A stretch of 64,000 bases of DNA from Armatimonadota bacterium. Lineage in GTDB: Bacteria > Armatimonadota > UBA5829. The notes beneath the pieces were generated by a model that worked only from the letters and a program-made list of their open reading frames with translations, was not told where the DNA came from and searched no databases. Both the position numbers and the translations under genes were made by a program. Shown here piece by piece: positions 7,163 through 15,115 of the stretch. The stretch is taken from assembly GCA_039679645.1 (NCBI GenBank), contig JBDKUO010000030.1:1-64000 (forward strand), given 5' to 3'. Within the stretch, counting starts at the first letter, position 1; the number at the start of each line of letters is the position of its first letter.

Positions 7163-8475
7163 TTTTCCAACCCAACAAGGTCATATTCACTTGCTTCAGT
7201 TATCTCTACGTTTATAAACTCGCCCGGCTGAGCGGACCCGCCGCGAATATATACCAGGCCGTCGATCTCGGGCGCATCACGGTAACTTCGTCCGAAGGCT
7301 CCCTCGTCCGTCCTGCCTTCGATCAGGACTTCCAGCTTCTTGCCGATAAATGAGTGGTTCTTTTCAAATGATATGTCCTGCTGCAGCTCCATCAGACGCT
7401 TGACCCGGGCAGCCGCCACTTTCCGGCCCACCCTAGGCTTCATCGAGTAGGCAGGAGTGCCCTCTTCGCGCGAGTAAGCAAAGACACCCACTCTGTCGAA
7501 CTGAATTCTTTTTACAAACTCTATCAGACTCTCGAAGGCCTCGTCGGTCTCGCCGGGGAATCCGGCTATAAATGTGCTCCGCAGAGCCATATCGGGAATT
7601 CTTTCCCGTAATTGGTCGATTACTTTCAGATACTGCTCGACGCTGCCCCTGCGGTTCATCGCGCGAAGGATGCCGTCGTCGCCATGCTGGAGAGGCATGT
7701 CCATATATTTGACCACCTTTTCGCACGACGCAATTGTCTCGATCAGCTCAGGCGTCACCTTGGTCGGGTAACAGTAGAGCAGGCGCACCCAGTGCAGGCC
7801 GTCCACATTATTTAATTGTTCAAGCAGACCGGGCAGAGAGTTGGGTTTGCCCATATCTGCGCCATACTGCGTTAAATCCTGGCCGACGAGCACGACTTCC
7901 TTAACGCCGTTTTGCGCCAGCCTGTTTGCTTCTTCTATTATATACTGCTCCGGCCTGCTGCGAAAACTACCCCGTATATCCGGGATGGCGCAGTATGCGC
8001 AGCGGTTGTCGCAGCCGTCCGAAACTTTAAGATATGCCGTCCACGGCGGGGTCGACTGCACCCTTGGCGTATGCTCGCACCACTGGCTCGTCGGCTCGGA
8101 CTCATCCACCAGCTTTTTGCCTGCAAGCGCTCTCTCTATTGTCTCGACAATCTTTCCCGCATGGCTTACCCCGAGAAACGCGTCGACCTCCGGCATCTGT
8201 GCGGCAAGCTCCGACGCGTATCTCTGCGAAAGGCAGCCCATCACTATGACGGCCTTGCAGACACCCGAATCTTTATACTCCAACGCATCCAGGATCGCCT
8301 CAATAGACTCCTCGCGAGCGCTCTCGATAAAGCCGCAGGTATTGACCATTATCACGTCCGCGCGGCCCTGATCGATTATTATTTCATGCCCTGCCTGGGC
8401 AACCTCCCCAAGCGCTCCCTCAGAATCTACCAGATTCTTAGGGCAGCCGAGACTTACTAAACTTACTTTTGCCAA
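7159..8475 (-). CDS. rimO: Ribosomal protein S12 methylthiotransferase RimO
   Basis: 438-residue radical-SAM enzyme that adds a methylthio group to an Asp of ribosomal protein S12. The N-terminus [13 protein letters not shown] is typical of RimO rather than MiaB. The N-terminal cluster cysteines are in GCPKN, NTCGF and MGCLSQ. The radical-SAM CxxxCxxC motif is [11 protein letters not shown] at about 155-165, followed by GSFRSRP. A TRAM-like C-terminal region ends the protein. Length is normal. The stop overlaps mntA by 4 bases, so the housekeeping enzyme leads a three-gene unit with a toxin pair. Confidence 0.95.
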   Translation of the reverse strand: MAKVSLVSLGCPKNLVDSEGALGEVAQAGHEIIIDQGRADVIMVNTCGFIESAREESIEAILDALEYKDSGVCKAVIVMGCLSQRYASELAAQMPEVDAFLGVSHAGKIVETIERALAGKKLVDESEPTSQWCEHTPRVQSTPPWTAYLKVSDGCDNRCAYCAIPDIRGSFRSRPEQYIIEEANRLAQNGVKEVVLVGQDLTQYGADMGKPNSLPGLLEQLNNVDGLHWVRLLYCYPTKVTPELIETIASCEKVVKYMDMPLQHGDDGILRAMNRRGSVEQYLKVIDQLRERIPDMALRSTFIAGFPGETDEAFESLIEFVKRIQFDRVGVFAYSREEGTPAYSMKPRVGRKVAAARVKRLMELQQDISFEKNHSFIGKKLEVLIEGRTDEGAFGRSYRDAPEIDGLVYIRGGSAQPGEFINVEITEASEYDLVGLEK

Positions 8476-8488
8476 ATCACTTAATTCC

Positions 8489-8941
8489 TTACTGACCTGT
8501 GATGCGTAGCGGCAGAGTTAACACAGGCAAGTTGGTCCTGGCTGTCATCGAACTCACGAATTCACGGAAGAACGGCCAGGTATGTACCGCCAAATTCATA
8601 TCTTTGAATATATCGAAAAATTCATTACCAACAAGCTCTTTTGAACTGAATGAAAGAAGATAGGAAGCTTCCAGCTCAAATATTACCTTATCGCCATCAA
8701 GCAGACCCGTAAGCTTATAACTGTGTAATGCATTAAAGCTATTGTCGCTCGGATTAAGTAACGTAGCTTCTTCCCCATATACTGCTTTGATCAACTCTCC
8801 ATGTGGATAGTGTGACGGCCTATTCATCCTACAGGACTCAAGCTCCAAACTGCGAAGCTTGATAGTTGAAAGGATTCTCCTATAGTCATCCGGTGAAAGC
8901 TTATATCCCCGTGTCTTTTTATGCTGCTGTGAGGTATTCAT
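8489..8941 (-). CDS. SecB-like chaperone of a toxin-antitoxin-chaperone system
   Basis: 150 residues. The C-terminal half reads HSYKLTGLL...LEASYLLSFSS, then NLAVHTWPFFREFVSSMT followed by NLPVLTLPL. This is the SecB pattern (hydrophobic strands, WPxxREFV, LPxLxLP). Placement directly after toxin and antitoxin genes fits TAC systems, where a SecB-like chaperone folds and protects the antitoxin, as known for M. tuberculosis Rv1957. Start: ATG 8941 with GAGGAAA upstream; an in-frame TTG at 8950 is less likely. It overlaps the antitoxin by 23 bases. Confidence 0.85.
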   Translation of the reverse strand: MNTSQQHKKTRGYKLSPDDYRRILSTIKLRSLELESCRMNRPSHYPHGELIKAVYGEEATLLNPSDNSFNALHSYKLTGLLDGDKVIFELEASYLLSFSSKELVGNEFFDIFKDMNLAVHTWPFFREFVSSMTARTNLPVLTLPLRITGQ

Positions 8942-9287
8942 CTTTTCCAAGCATTTCCTCGTATTCTTGACCTGCGACCATTATTCTCTCATTGATTCTA
9001 GTGAGATCGTATTCGGGCTTGGGACTAACAGCAAAGTCTAAAGTGTGCCCCAACTCATGAAATACAGTCACGGCTGTTTTGATAGTCATATTATGATCCC
9101 CGCTCAGCATTTTTCCTACCCAAGCGCGAGACCTTCCCAGCTTCTGAGCCAACTGAGAGTTGTTTAGCCCTTGCTCCTGCATAATATCATATATGCAGTC
9201 GGTCAGTCTGCCGATGGTCTTTGCCACTTGATAACTGGCACGGGACGGCGCACTTCTGATCTCTTCATTGATCTGATCTATACTCAT
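8919..9287 (-). CDS. HigA-like antitoxin, XRE-type helix-turn-helix
   Basis: 122 residues from MSIDQINEE. A helix-turn-helix (GLNNSQLAQKLGRSRAWVGKMLSG, about residues 39-62) fits the XRE/Cro family. The C-terminal tail (NERIMVAGQEYEEMLGKDEY) could be the chaperone-addiction segment typical of TAC antitoxins. The start at 9287 forms an ATGA overlap with the toxin stop; a longer frame to 9320 runs inside the toxin gene and is not needed. It likely represses the operon through palindromes near the toxin promoter. Confidence 0.85.
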   Translation of the reverse strand: MSIDQINEEIRSAPSRASYQVAKTIGRLTDCIYDIMQEQGLNNSQLAQKLGRSRAWVGKMLSGDHNMTIKTAVTVFHELGHTLDFAVSPKPEYDLTRINERIMVAGQEYEEMLGKDEYLTAA

Positions 9288-9699
9288 TTTGCACCTTTTT
9301 CTTTGCTGTCTATCAACCATGCTAATCTATAATTGTCGGCTCTCTCGTAATGCCGGTTATCCTTGTTGCTTGCTTCACTGCTTGTCTTTTTCCAACATTC
9401 GGCAATAATGCATTTGTTACCATCAAAAAAGCAAGCAAGGCGATAACCAAGTGAGTTCTTAAACTCATAGAGGTCCTTGAACGAGCCATGCAAACGCTTG
9501 AATGAACTCGGGTTCATGTTATCTTTGCCGCGAATGGCAAGCACCCGAAACCGGTCGTAGAAAACGTCACGGGCATCTTGTGGAACAATGCCAAAAAATC
9601 CGCAACAGGCACACCATTGCTGTCACAGACGAAATAGAAATCATATTTCGAAGCCAGAGGTTCCTCCGGCAACACTATTTGTTCCAGTTTCACAGTCAT
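9284..9699 (-). CDS. HigB-like toxin in two frames joined at a T6 slippery site
   Basis: The toxin is spread over two frames. Frame 1 starts at ATG 9699 and encodes an N-terminus ending NGVPVADFL; the -1 frame continues GIVPQDARDVFYDRFRVLAIRG to the stop at 9284. The junction is codons GAT TTT TTG at 9600-9592, containing the heptamer T-TTT-TTG (X-XXY-YYZ). A -1 slip there gives a 138-residue protein resembling HigB/Gp49 toxins (later motif SFKDLYEFK, then YRLACFFDGN). Without a slip, frame 1 ends at 9514. Programmed frameshifting, a one-base loss from a T7 run, or a sequencing error would all explain it. Confidence 0.7.
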
Positions 9700-9700
9700 T

Positions 9701-9718
9701 GTAAACCTATATGTTTAC
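9701..9718. promoter_or_regulatory. Operator-like palindrome between TAC promoter and toxin ATG
   Basis: GTAAAC-CTATAT-GTTTAC is a perfect 6-bp inverted repeat around 6 bases, placed at the predicted transcription start and ending 1 base before the toxin ATG. A second palindrome, ATATTGT-CA-ACAATAT (9744-9759), overlaps the -35 box. Both are where an XRE antitoxin would be expected to bind. Confidence 0.6.
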
Positions 9719-9724
9719 ACAGTC

Positions 9725-9753
9725 ATCTTACCCTAGTAGAGCGATATTGTCAA
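9725..9753 (-). promoter_or_regulatory. Promoter of the TAC operon
   Basis: On the minus strand, TTGACA (9753-9748), a 17-base spacer, then TAAGAT (9730-9725). This is near-consensus for a housekeeping sigma factor. Predicted transcription start is about 9718, leaving a very short leader before the toxin ATG, with no clear ribosome site. Confidence 0.75.
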
Positions 9754-9781
9754 CAATATTTTCACAGCAATTTTTACTTCC

Positions 9782-12193
9782 TCAGTCTTCTTCTTCATCC
9801 GGCTCGATTATCTCCGCCGGAGGAACGTCTTCATCATACTCGTCATCTTCCGATATGTCGTCGCTGCGCATGCCTATCGGGCCGCCGAGGAGAGACTCCA
9901 GATCGGCCTTGGTGACAAGCACCTGGCGAGGCTTGGCTCCGTCGAGCGGGCCAACTATCCCCTGCTGCTCCATTACATCCACTATCCTCGCCGCGCGTGT
10001 GTAGCCTATCTTGAACTTGCGCTGAAGCATAGAAGTCGAGCAGTATCCTGTGTTGACAATAAACCTTACGGACGGCTCAAAGAACTCGTCGCTGAACGAG
10101 TCGTCGCCATCACCGCCGCTGCCGCCTGCGCCGGACGGTCCCATCGCAGGCTGCAGAGTATAGTTAGGCTTACGCTGAGCCTTGAGGAAACCGCAGAGGG
10201 CGTCTATTTCCTTATCCGAGACGAAGCAGCCCTGGATTCTGGTCGGCTTGGATGCGTCTATCGGCAAAAACAGCATGTCGCCGCGTCCGATCAGCCTCTC
10301 TGCGCCCTTCTGATCGAGAATGGTGCGGCTGTCGTGATGGCTCGACACTGCAAATGCGACCCTGGACGAGATATTCGCCTTGATAATGCCCGTGATGACA
10401 TCCACTGACGGGCGCTGCGTCGCGATCACCAAATGTATGCCGGTCGCGCGTGCGAGTTGGGCGATGCGGGTTATAGAGCCCTCGACCTCAGCGGCGGCCT
10501 GCATCATCAGGTCGGCGAGTTCATCGACCACAACAACCATATACGGCAGGCGCTCCTCCTGGTTCATCTTCTCGTTGTATGACTCGAGATTGCGCGAACC
10601 GTTTCGGGAAAAAACCTCGTAGCGCCTCTCCATTTCCTGCACCACTGCTCTGAATATCCCAGCCGCCTGCTTTACATCTTTTACGACAGGGCAAGCGAGG
10701 TGCGGGATGCCGTCAAAGAGGCTCAACTCCACACGCTTCGGGTCGATAAGGACCAGTTTAAGCTCGTCAGGAGTGGCTCTGAAGAGCAGGCTGGCGATCA
10801 GAGTGCTCAAACCAACGCTCTTACCGGCGTTGGTCGCGCCGCCGATGAGCATGTGCGGCATCTTAGTCAGATCGGCGACTCTCGGGTGACCTGCGACATC
10901 TTTACCCAGAGCGAAGGTGAGTTTACCTGGAGCATCGCGAAATGCCTTGCTCTCGACAATATCTCGAAGCACGACCATGCCCCGGTTCTTGTTCGGGACC
11001 TCGACGCCGATTGCAGCTTTGCCCGGAATGGGAGCCTCGACGCGGACATCAATTGCCGCAAGCTGCATTGCCAGGTTATCGGCCAGGCCTACGATCTTGT
11101 TTACTTTTATACCGGGCGCAAGGCGGATCTCATATCGGGCGACTGTCGGTCCGCATGCGATCTCGACTACGTTTGCCTGCACCTTAAACTCTTCGAGTGT
11201 GCGCTCGATTATCTCTATATTAGCTTTAAGCTCACTTTCGACCCTCGGCGGCGGAGGTGGAGGTTCCACTAAAAGGGTGGTCGGAGGTAGTTGAAACTCA
11301 CCGTACTCGACCGGCTCCGGCACAGGTGTCGGCGGCGGTTTGTGCGATCCGCCGTTCTTGGTAGAGCGGTCCTGATTGAACAGGGAGCCGTTTATCTTGA
11401 CCGGAATATGATCAGGCTCGTTAACTACTGCGCCTGCCGCGGCTTCTTCCTTGTCATTGCCCTTGCCGAAAATGCTCGACAGTGTCCTCTTTCGGCTCTC
11501 GGAAACAACTTGGGTATCCTTGGCGTCCACCTTGACCGGCTTGGCGGCAGCTTTCTCTGCGGCTGCTTCTTTATAGTCAAGATACGCCTGCTGCAATCTC
11601 TCCAGCAGGTTTGAAAGCGGGATATCCACGATGAACATCACCGCAGCTATCGCAAAGAAAACCAGGAATATATAGCTGATTATATTTCCTGTGAACTTGC
11701 GCAGCACAACCGCAAGCAAATCACCCAGATACCCGCCCCAAAGCACATGCATAAAGTTAGTAAACGGGTGCCTGCTGTATTCGATGAGTGTGCTAAGAGA
11801 AGCCCACGCAATTATTACAAGAAAGATAGTAGAACTGCCGATAATGACTCTTCGCGGAATAAGTTCCAGTGGGCCAGCTATAAGCATTGCTCCCAAGAGT
11901 ATCAGCAGCAAAGGTATCAAGTATGCGCCCAGACCGACGGTCACCTTGAGCGCGGCGGTGATATACAGCCCGAATATACCGCTGGAGTTTTCGGTACAGA
12001 GTGCCACAAGCGTGGCAATGCCGAGCACGATAAGAGCAAACCCGAATACGTCGAACAATACTATCGGGTTGCTCTGTCTCTTGACCGTCTTTCTGGTGGT
12101 GGCTCGTTTGGTTGTCCGCCTGCGTGTCGGGCTGGATCGTGTTTTCCGCACTGTAAAGTGTGCCTTTCCGGTGTCCTTAATGCGGCATGGCAC
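9782..12193 (-). CDS. ftsK: DNA translocase FtsK/SpoIIIE
   Basis: 803-residue septal DNA pump. A basic N-terminus is followed by four or five membrane segments (about 43-195), a charged and proline-rich linker to about 330, and a RecA-like motor with Walker A GGATNAGKS (about 450-458) and Walker B VVVVDELADL (about 548-557). The C-terminal gamma winged helix (TGYCSTSMLQRKFKIGYTRAARI) reads chromosome orientation sequences. An acidic tail ends the protein. The start is GTG 12193, only about 11 bases after the predicted transcription start, so a short leader or a slightly later start is possible. Confidence 0.95.
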   Translation of the reverse strand: MPCRIKDTGKAHFTVRKTRSSPTRRRTTKRATTRKTVKRQSNPIVLFDVFGFALIVLGIATLVALCTENSSGIFGLYITAALKVTVGLGAYLIPLLLILLGAMLIAGPLELIPRRVIIGSSTIFLVIIAWASLSTLIEYSRHPFTNFMHVLWGGYLGDLLAVVLRKFTGNIISYIFLVFFAIAAVMFIVDIPLSNLLERLQQAYLDYKEAAAEKAAAKPVKVDAKDTQVVSESRKRTLSSIFGKGNDKEEAAAGAVVNEPDHIPVKINGSLFNQDRSTKNGGSHKPPPTPVPEPVEYGEFQLPPTTLLVEPPPPPPRVESELKANIEIIERTLEEFKVQANVVEIACGPTVARYEIRLAPGIKVNKIVGLADNLAMQLAAIDVRVEAPIPGKAAIGVEVPNKNRGMVVLRDIVESKAFRDAPGKLTFALGKDVAGHPRVADLTKMPHMLIGGATNAGKSVGLSTLIASLLFRATPDELKLVLIDPKRVELSLFDGIPHLACPVVKDVKQAAGIFRAVVQEMERRYEVFSRNGSRNLESYNEKMNQEERLPYMVVVVDELADLMMQAAAEVEGSITRIAQLARATGIHLVIATQRPSVDVITGIIKANISSRVAFAVSSHHDSRTILDQKGAERLIGRGDMLFLPIDASKPTRIQGCFVSDKEIDALCGFLKAQRKPNYTLQPAMGPSGAGGSGGDGDDSFSDEFFEPSVRFIVNTGYCSTSMLQRKFKIGYTRAARIVDVMEQQGIVGPLDGAKPRQVLVTKADLESLLGGPIGMRSDDISEDDEYDEDVPPAEIIEPDEEED

Positions 12194-12210
12194 CGCTTAA
12201 AACCCAGAGT

Positions 12211-12240
12211 ATTATACGCAATCAGCGCCGCCGTGGTCAA
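12211..12240 (-). promoter_or_regulatory. ftsK promoter
   Basis: Minus strand TTGACC (12240-12235), 18-base spacer, TATAAT (12216-12211). It is divergent from the heptose promoter about 30 bases away, and both sit between ftsK and hddA. Confidence 0.7.
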
Positions 12241-12268
12241 ACAACACAAGCGCAGAAGAGACTTTTGC

Positions 12269-12298
12269 TTGAGAGAGTGCCTCTACGTATGGTAAAAT
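12269..12298 (+). promoter_or_regulatory. Promoter of the heptose gene cluster
   Basis: TTGAGA (12269-12274), 18-base spacer, TAAAAT (12293-12298). The predicted start of transcription (about 12305) lies before AGGAGG (12310-12315) and GTG 12325, and rules out upstream in-frame ATG codons as the start of hddA. Confidence 0.6.
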
Positions 12299-12324
12299 GC
12301 CTAGGGAACAGGAGGTTTGCGGAC

Positions 12325-13302
12325 GTGATTATCACTCAAACGCCCCTAAGGATCAGTTTTGCGGGTGGCGGAACCGATTTCAAAGGCTTCTATGACAAAG
12401 AATACGGATCAATCGTCTCTACTGCAATAGACAAATATATCTATGTTATAGTTAAAGAGAGATTTGACGATCTGATCCGTGTAGGTTATACGCGCACCGA
12501 GATGGTCGGCGATGTAAGCGAGATACAGCACGAACTGGTCCGCGAAACCATGAAAATGGTGGGGGTAAACAGCGGGATCGAGGTCGCGACGATGGCCGAT
12601 ATCCCGTCCGAAGGCTCGGGGCTGGGCTCGTCAAGCACGGTAACCGTCGGACTGCTAAATGCGCTGTATGCATACAAGGGCGAGACAGTGACTGCCGAAA
12701 CTCTTGCGCGACAGGCATGCGAGATTGAGATCAATATCCTCGGCAAGCCGATAGGCAAGCAGGACCAGTATATAGCCGCATACGGCGGGCTGAGACATTT
12801 CAAGTTCTACCCGAAAGAAGAAGTAGAAGTGACCGGCATAGACTTGGATGAAGGCACGCGTCAGCGCCTGTGCGAGAGCCTGCTGCTCTTCTATACCGGA
12901 ACCACCAGGAAATCATCGGACGTATTGACTGAGCAGAAGAGTAATATAGTAAACAAGATGGCTCTGCTTACGCAAATGAGAGATCAGGCTGATGACCTTG
13001 CCAGACATCTCAAACATGGAGCTATAGCATCACTTGGACAGACGCTGCGCGACGGATGGATAAAAAAGAAGCAGCTCGCAACAGGGGTATCCAATCCTCA
13101 GATTGACGAATTCTATGACTTTGCAATGTCGGCGGGCGCCCTGGGCGGCAAAATAACCGGAGCGGGGGGAGGCGGATTCTTCCTGGTGTGCGCTCCGCCT
13201 GAAAACCGGGCAGCAGTGCGCAAAAAACTTGCTCATCTGCGTGAACTGCCGATAAACTTGTCCCGCGACGGGTCAAAAGTCATCTTCAACGTTAAAAGAT
13301 AG
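12325..13302 (+). CDS. hddA: D-glycero-alpha-D-manno-heptose 7-phosphate kinase
   Basis: GHMP-family kinase forming heptose 1,7-bisphosphate on the GDP-D-glycero-alpha-D-manno-heptose route. Motif 1 is PLRISFAGGGTD at the N-terminus, the ATP-binding loop is EGSGLGSSSTVTVGLL (about 94-109), and the third motif is KITGAGGGGFFLV (about 276-288). The N-terminal GGGTD is typical of HddA and related sugar kinases. GTG 12325 is chosen because AGGAGG lies 9 bases before it and because of the promoter position. It is followed directly by gmhA and gmhB, which fixes the pathway. Confidence 0.88.
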   Translation: MIITQTPLRISFAGGGTDFKGFYDKEYGSIVSTAIDKYIYVIVKERFDDLIRVGYTRTEMVGDVSEIQHELVRETMKMVGVNSGIEVATMADIPSEGSGLGSSSTVTVGLLNALYAYKGETVTAETLARQACEIEINILGKPIGKQDQYIAAYGGLRHFKFYPKEEVEVTGIDLDEGTRQRLCESLLLFYTGTTRKSSDVLTEQKSNIVNKMALLTQMRDQADDLARHLKHGAIASLGQTLRDGWIKKKQLATGVSNPQIDEFYDFAMSAGALGGKITGAGGGGFFLVCAPPENRAAVRKKLAHLRELPINLSRDGSKVIFNVKR

Positions 13303-13311
13303 GAGCATGAA

Positions 13312-13872
13312 ATGTCCGCGATAACCGACTATCTGGACCTGGTAAATAAAGCTATCTATGATCTGCCGGAAGATTCTATCCGGGATGTTATCGATACTCT
13401 TAAGAATGCTTATGCCGAGGGCAGGCAGGTTTTCATACTCGGCAACGGCGGCAGCGCCGCGACAGCAAGTCATGTGGCAGAAGACCTGCAAAAAGGAATT
13501 AAAGAGTGCACTGGTAGACGGTTTAAGGTCATCTCACTCACGGACTGCACGCCTCTTATATGCGCATGGGCTAATGACAATGGCTACGATTGCATATTTG
13601 CCGAGCAATTGGACAGCTTCCTCGACCCGGGCGACGTGGTGATAGCTATCAGCGGAAGTGGAAACTCACCAAATGTGATAAAGGCAGTCGAAAAAGCAAA
13701 TGAAATGGGCGCGATCACATTTGGATGGACCGGGTTCTCCGGTGGCAAGCTCGCACAGACAGCACAGAAGTCGATTATAGTAAACAGCGACAACATGCAG
13801 CGCATTGAAGACGTTCACCTCATTATCGGGCATATGATATTCACATGCATGATGCATGAGCTTTCGATTTAG
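13312..13872 (+). CDS. gmhA: Phosphoheptose isomerase GmhA
   Basis: 186-residue SIS-domain enzyme converting sedoheptulose 7-phosphate to D-glycero-D-manno-heptose 7-phosphate, the first step of LPS or S-layer heptose synthesis. FILGNGGSAATASHVAEDL (about 42-60) and AISGSGNSPNVIKAV (about 109-123) are the sugar-phosphate-binding loops, and the C-terminal helix has ...QRIEDVHLIIGHMI. Nine bases separate it from hddA, with GGAGCATGAA as ribosome site. Confidence 0.9.
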   Translation: MSAITDYLDLVNKAIYDLPEDSIRDVIDTLKNAYAEGRQVFILGNGGSAATASHVAEDLQKGIKECTGRRFKVISLTDCTPLICAWANDNGYDCIFAEQLDSFLDPGDVVIAISGSGNSPNVIKAVEKANEMGAITFGWTGFSGGKLAQTAQKSIIVNSDNMQRIEDVHLIIGHMIFTCMMHELSI

Positions 13873-13921
13873 TATTTTGTATTTTATATTTGGTCGTGGG
13901 GTTAATTAGTGCTGTGTGGCG

Positions 13922-13953
13922 CCCTCACCCCAACCCTCTCCCCCAGGAGAGGG
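13922..13953 (+). repeat. CCCTCACCCC-type intergenic palindrome
   Basis: CCCTCACCCCAACCCTCTCC followed by CCCA and GGAGAGGG. CCCTCTCC (13934-13941) pairs with GGAGAGGG (13946-13953) around CCCA. The same kind of element is scattered between genes in many bacterial genomes. It lies between gmhA and gmhB and explains why the gmhB frame appears open further upstream. Confidence 0.65.
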
Positions 13954-13981
13954 AGCTACTATGAGGTTGTTGAGAGAATTT

Positions 13982-14524
13982 ATGAAGGTTGTTTTTCTGG
14001 ACAGGGACGGGGTAATAAACGAAGACAGGGACGATTACGTCAAGAACCTCGATGAACTAAAGGTCTTTCCATTCGCGCCTGAAGCTATTAAAAAACTCAA
14101 TGATGCCGGTTTTGAAGTGCATATAATATCAAACCAGCAGGGAGTGGCGAAGGGTCTGATCCGGGAAGACGATCTTGCTGCCATACAGACCGAGATAACC
14201 AGGCAGGTCGAGGCCGCAGGCGGCAGGATAACCAGCTTTTCTTACTGCAAACACATGGCCTCCGAGAAATGCGCATGCAGGAAACCTAATGCAGGCATGC
14301 TGATGGCCGCCGCGTCAGACTACAATATCGACCTCAAAAAATCATTTATGATCGGCGACAGCGAAAAGGACATCGGGGCAGGCAAGGCTGCTGGGTGCCG
14401 AACTATATTGGTACTGAGCGGAATGAACACTGTGGAGTCCGCCAAAAAGCTCGCTTGCCAACCGGACTACATAGCGAACAACCTTGGCGATGCAGTCAAT
14501 TATGTGATTGGGTTGAATGTATAA
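13982..14524 (+). CDS. gmhB: D,D-heptose 1,7-bisphosphate 7-phosphatase GmhB
   Basis: 180-residue HAD-IIIA phosphatase that removes the 7-phosphate made by the kinase. It begins MKVVFLDRDGVINED, with the DxD nucleophile loop, then HIISNQQGVAKG, a zinc-binding cysteine set (CKHMASEKCACRKP, about 86-99) and IGDSEKDIGAGKAAG, the metal-binding motif. The start at ATG 13982 places DRDG correctly; the upstream in-frame stretch translates the palindromic repeat. A heptose nucleotidyltransferase is not in the window. Confidence 0.9.
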   Translation: MKVVFLDRDGVINEDRDDYVKNLDELKVFPFAPEAIKKLNDAGFEVHIISNQQGVAKGLIREDDLAAIQTEITRQVEAAGGRITSFSYCKHMASEKCACRKPNAGMLMAAASDYNIDLKKSFMIGDSEKDIGAGKAAGCRTILVLSGMNTVESAKKLACQPDYIANNLGDAVNYVIGLNV

Positions 14525-14548
14525 AAGCGGATTCCTCGCTGCGCTAGG

Positions 14549-15115
14549 TCAATCGCCCAGAAAAGATTTTGCGTATCTCTCCTGGTTCTCACGGTAAAAA
14601 TCACGGCCATGGCAGTCGTTGATTACGATCAGGGGCAGGTCCTTCACTTCCAGCTTGCGTATGGCTTCGCAGCCGAGGTCTTCGTAAGCGATAACCTCAC
14701 ATGAAACCACACGCTTTGCAAGCATTGCTGCTGCTCCGCCTGTCGCGGCGAAGTAGACGGCTTTATTTGCCGCGATTGCATCGATAACGCTCTGATCTCG
14801 CTGGCCCTTGCCGATCATCCCTTTGAGGCCAGCCTTGAGGAGTTCGGGAGTAAATGAGTCCATTCTGCCGGATGTGGTTGGCCCAGCCGAACCGATTACA
14901 TGGCCGGGCTTGGCCGGTGTCGGTCCGACATAGTATATGACCTGGTCTTTTATATCGAACGGCAAAGGCTTACCCTGCCTAAGAAGCTCAATAAGGCGGG
15001 CATGGGCTGCATCGCGCGCGGTGTAGACGGTGCCCGAGAGGAGAACATGATCGCCTGCATGGAGCTGCTCGATTACATCGTCTGTCAGAGGTGTCGTCAG
15101 GCGGATTGCGTTCAT
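14549..15115 (-). CDS. Class I fumarate hydratase, beta subunit
   Basis: 188 residues matching the C-terminal domain of the fumarase/tartrate dehydratase class I family. Visible family motifs are HVLLSGTVYTARDAAHARL, GPTTSGRMD, GMIGKGQ and YFAATGGAAAMLAK. With the alpha subunit it hydrates fumarate to malate in the TCA cycle. ATG 15115 shares one base with the alpha stop (TGATG), so the two are translationally coupled. L-tartrate dehydratase is the alternative reading; fumarase is more likely in a housekeeping setting. Confidence 0.85.
   Translation of the reverse strand: MNAIRLTTPLTDDVIEQLHAGDHVLLSGTVYTARDAAHARLIELLRQGKPLPFDIKDQVIYYVGPTPAKPGHVIGSAGPTTSGRMDSFTPELLKAGLKGMIGKGQRDQSVIDAIAANKAVYFAATGGAAAMLAKRVVSCEVIAYEDLGCEAIRKLEVKDLPLIVINDCHGRDFYRENQERYAKSFLGD

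Noticed and set aside
7912-8460. 182-codon plus-strand frame opposite rimO
   Set aside because: Antisense to a well conserved gene; composition is typical of a shadow frame.
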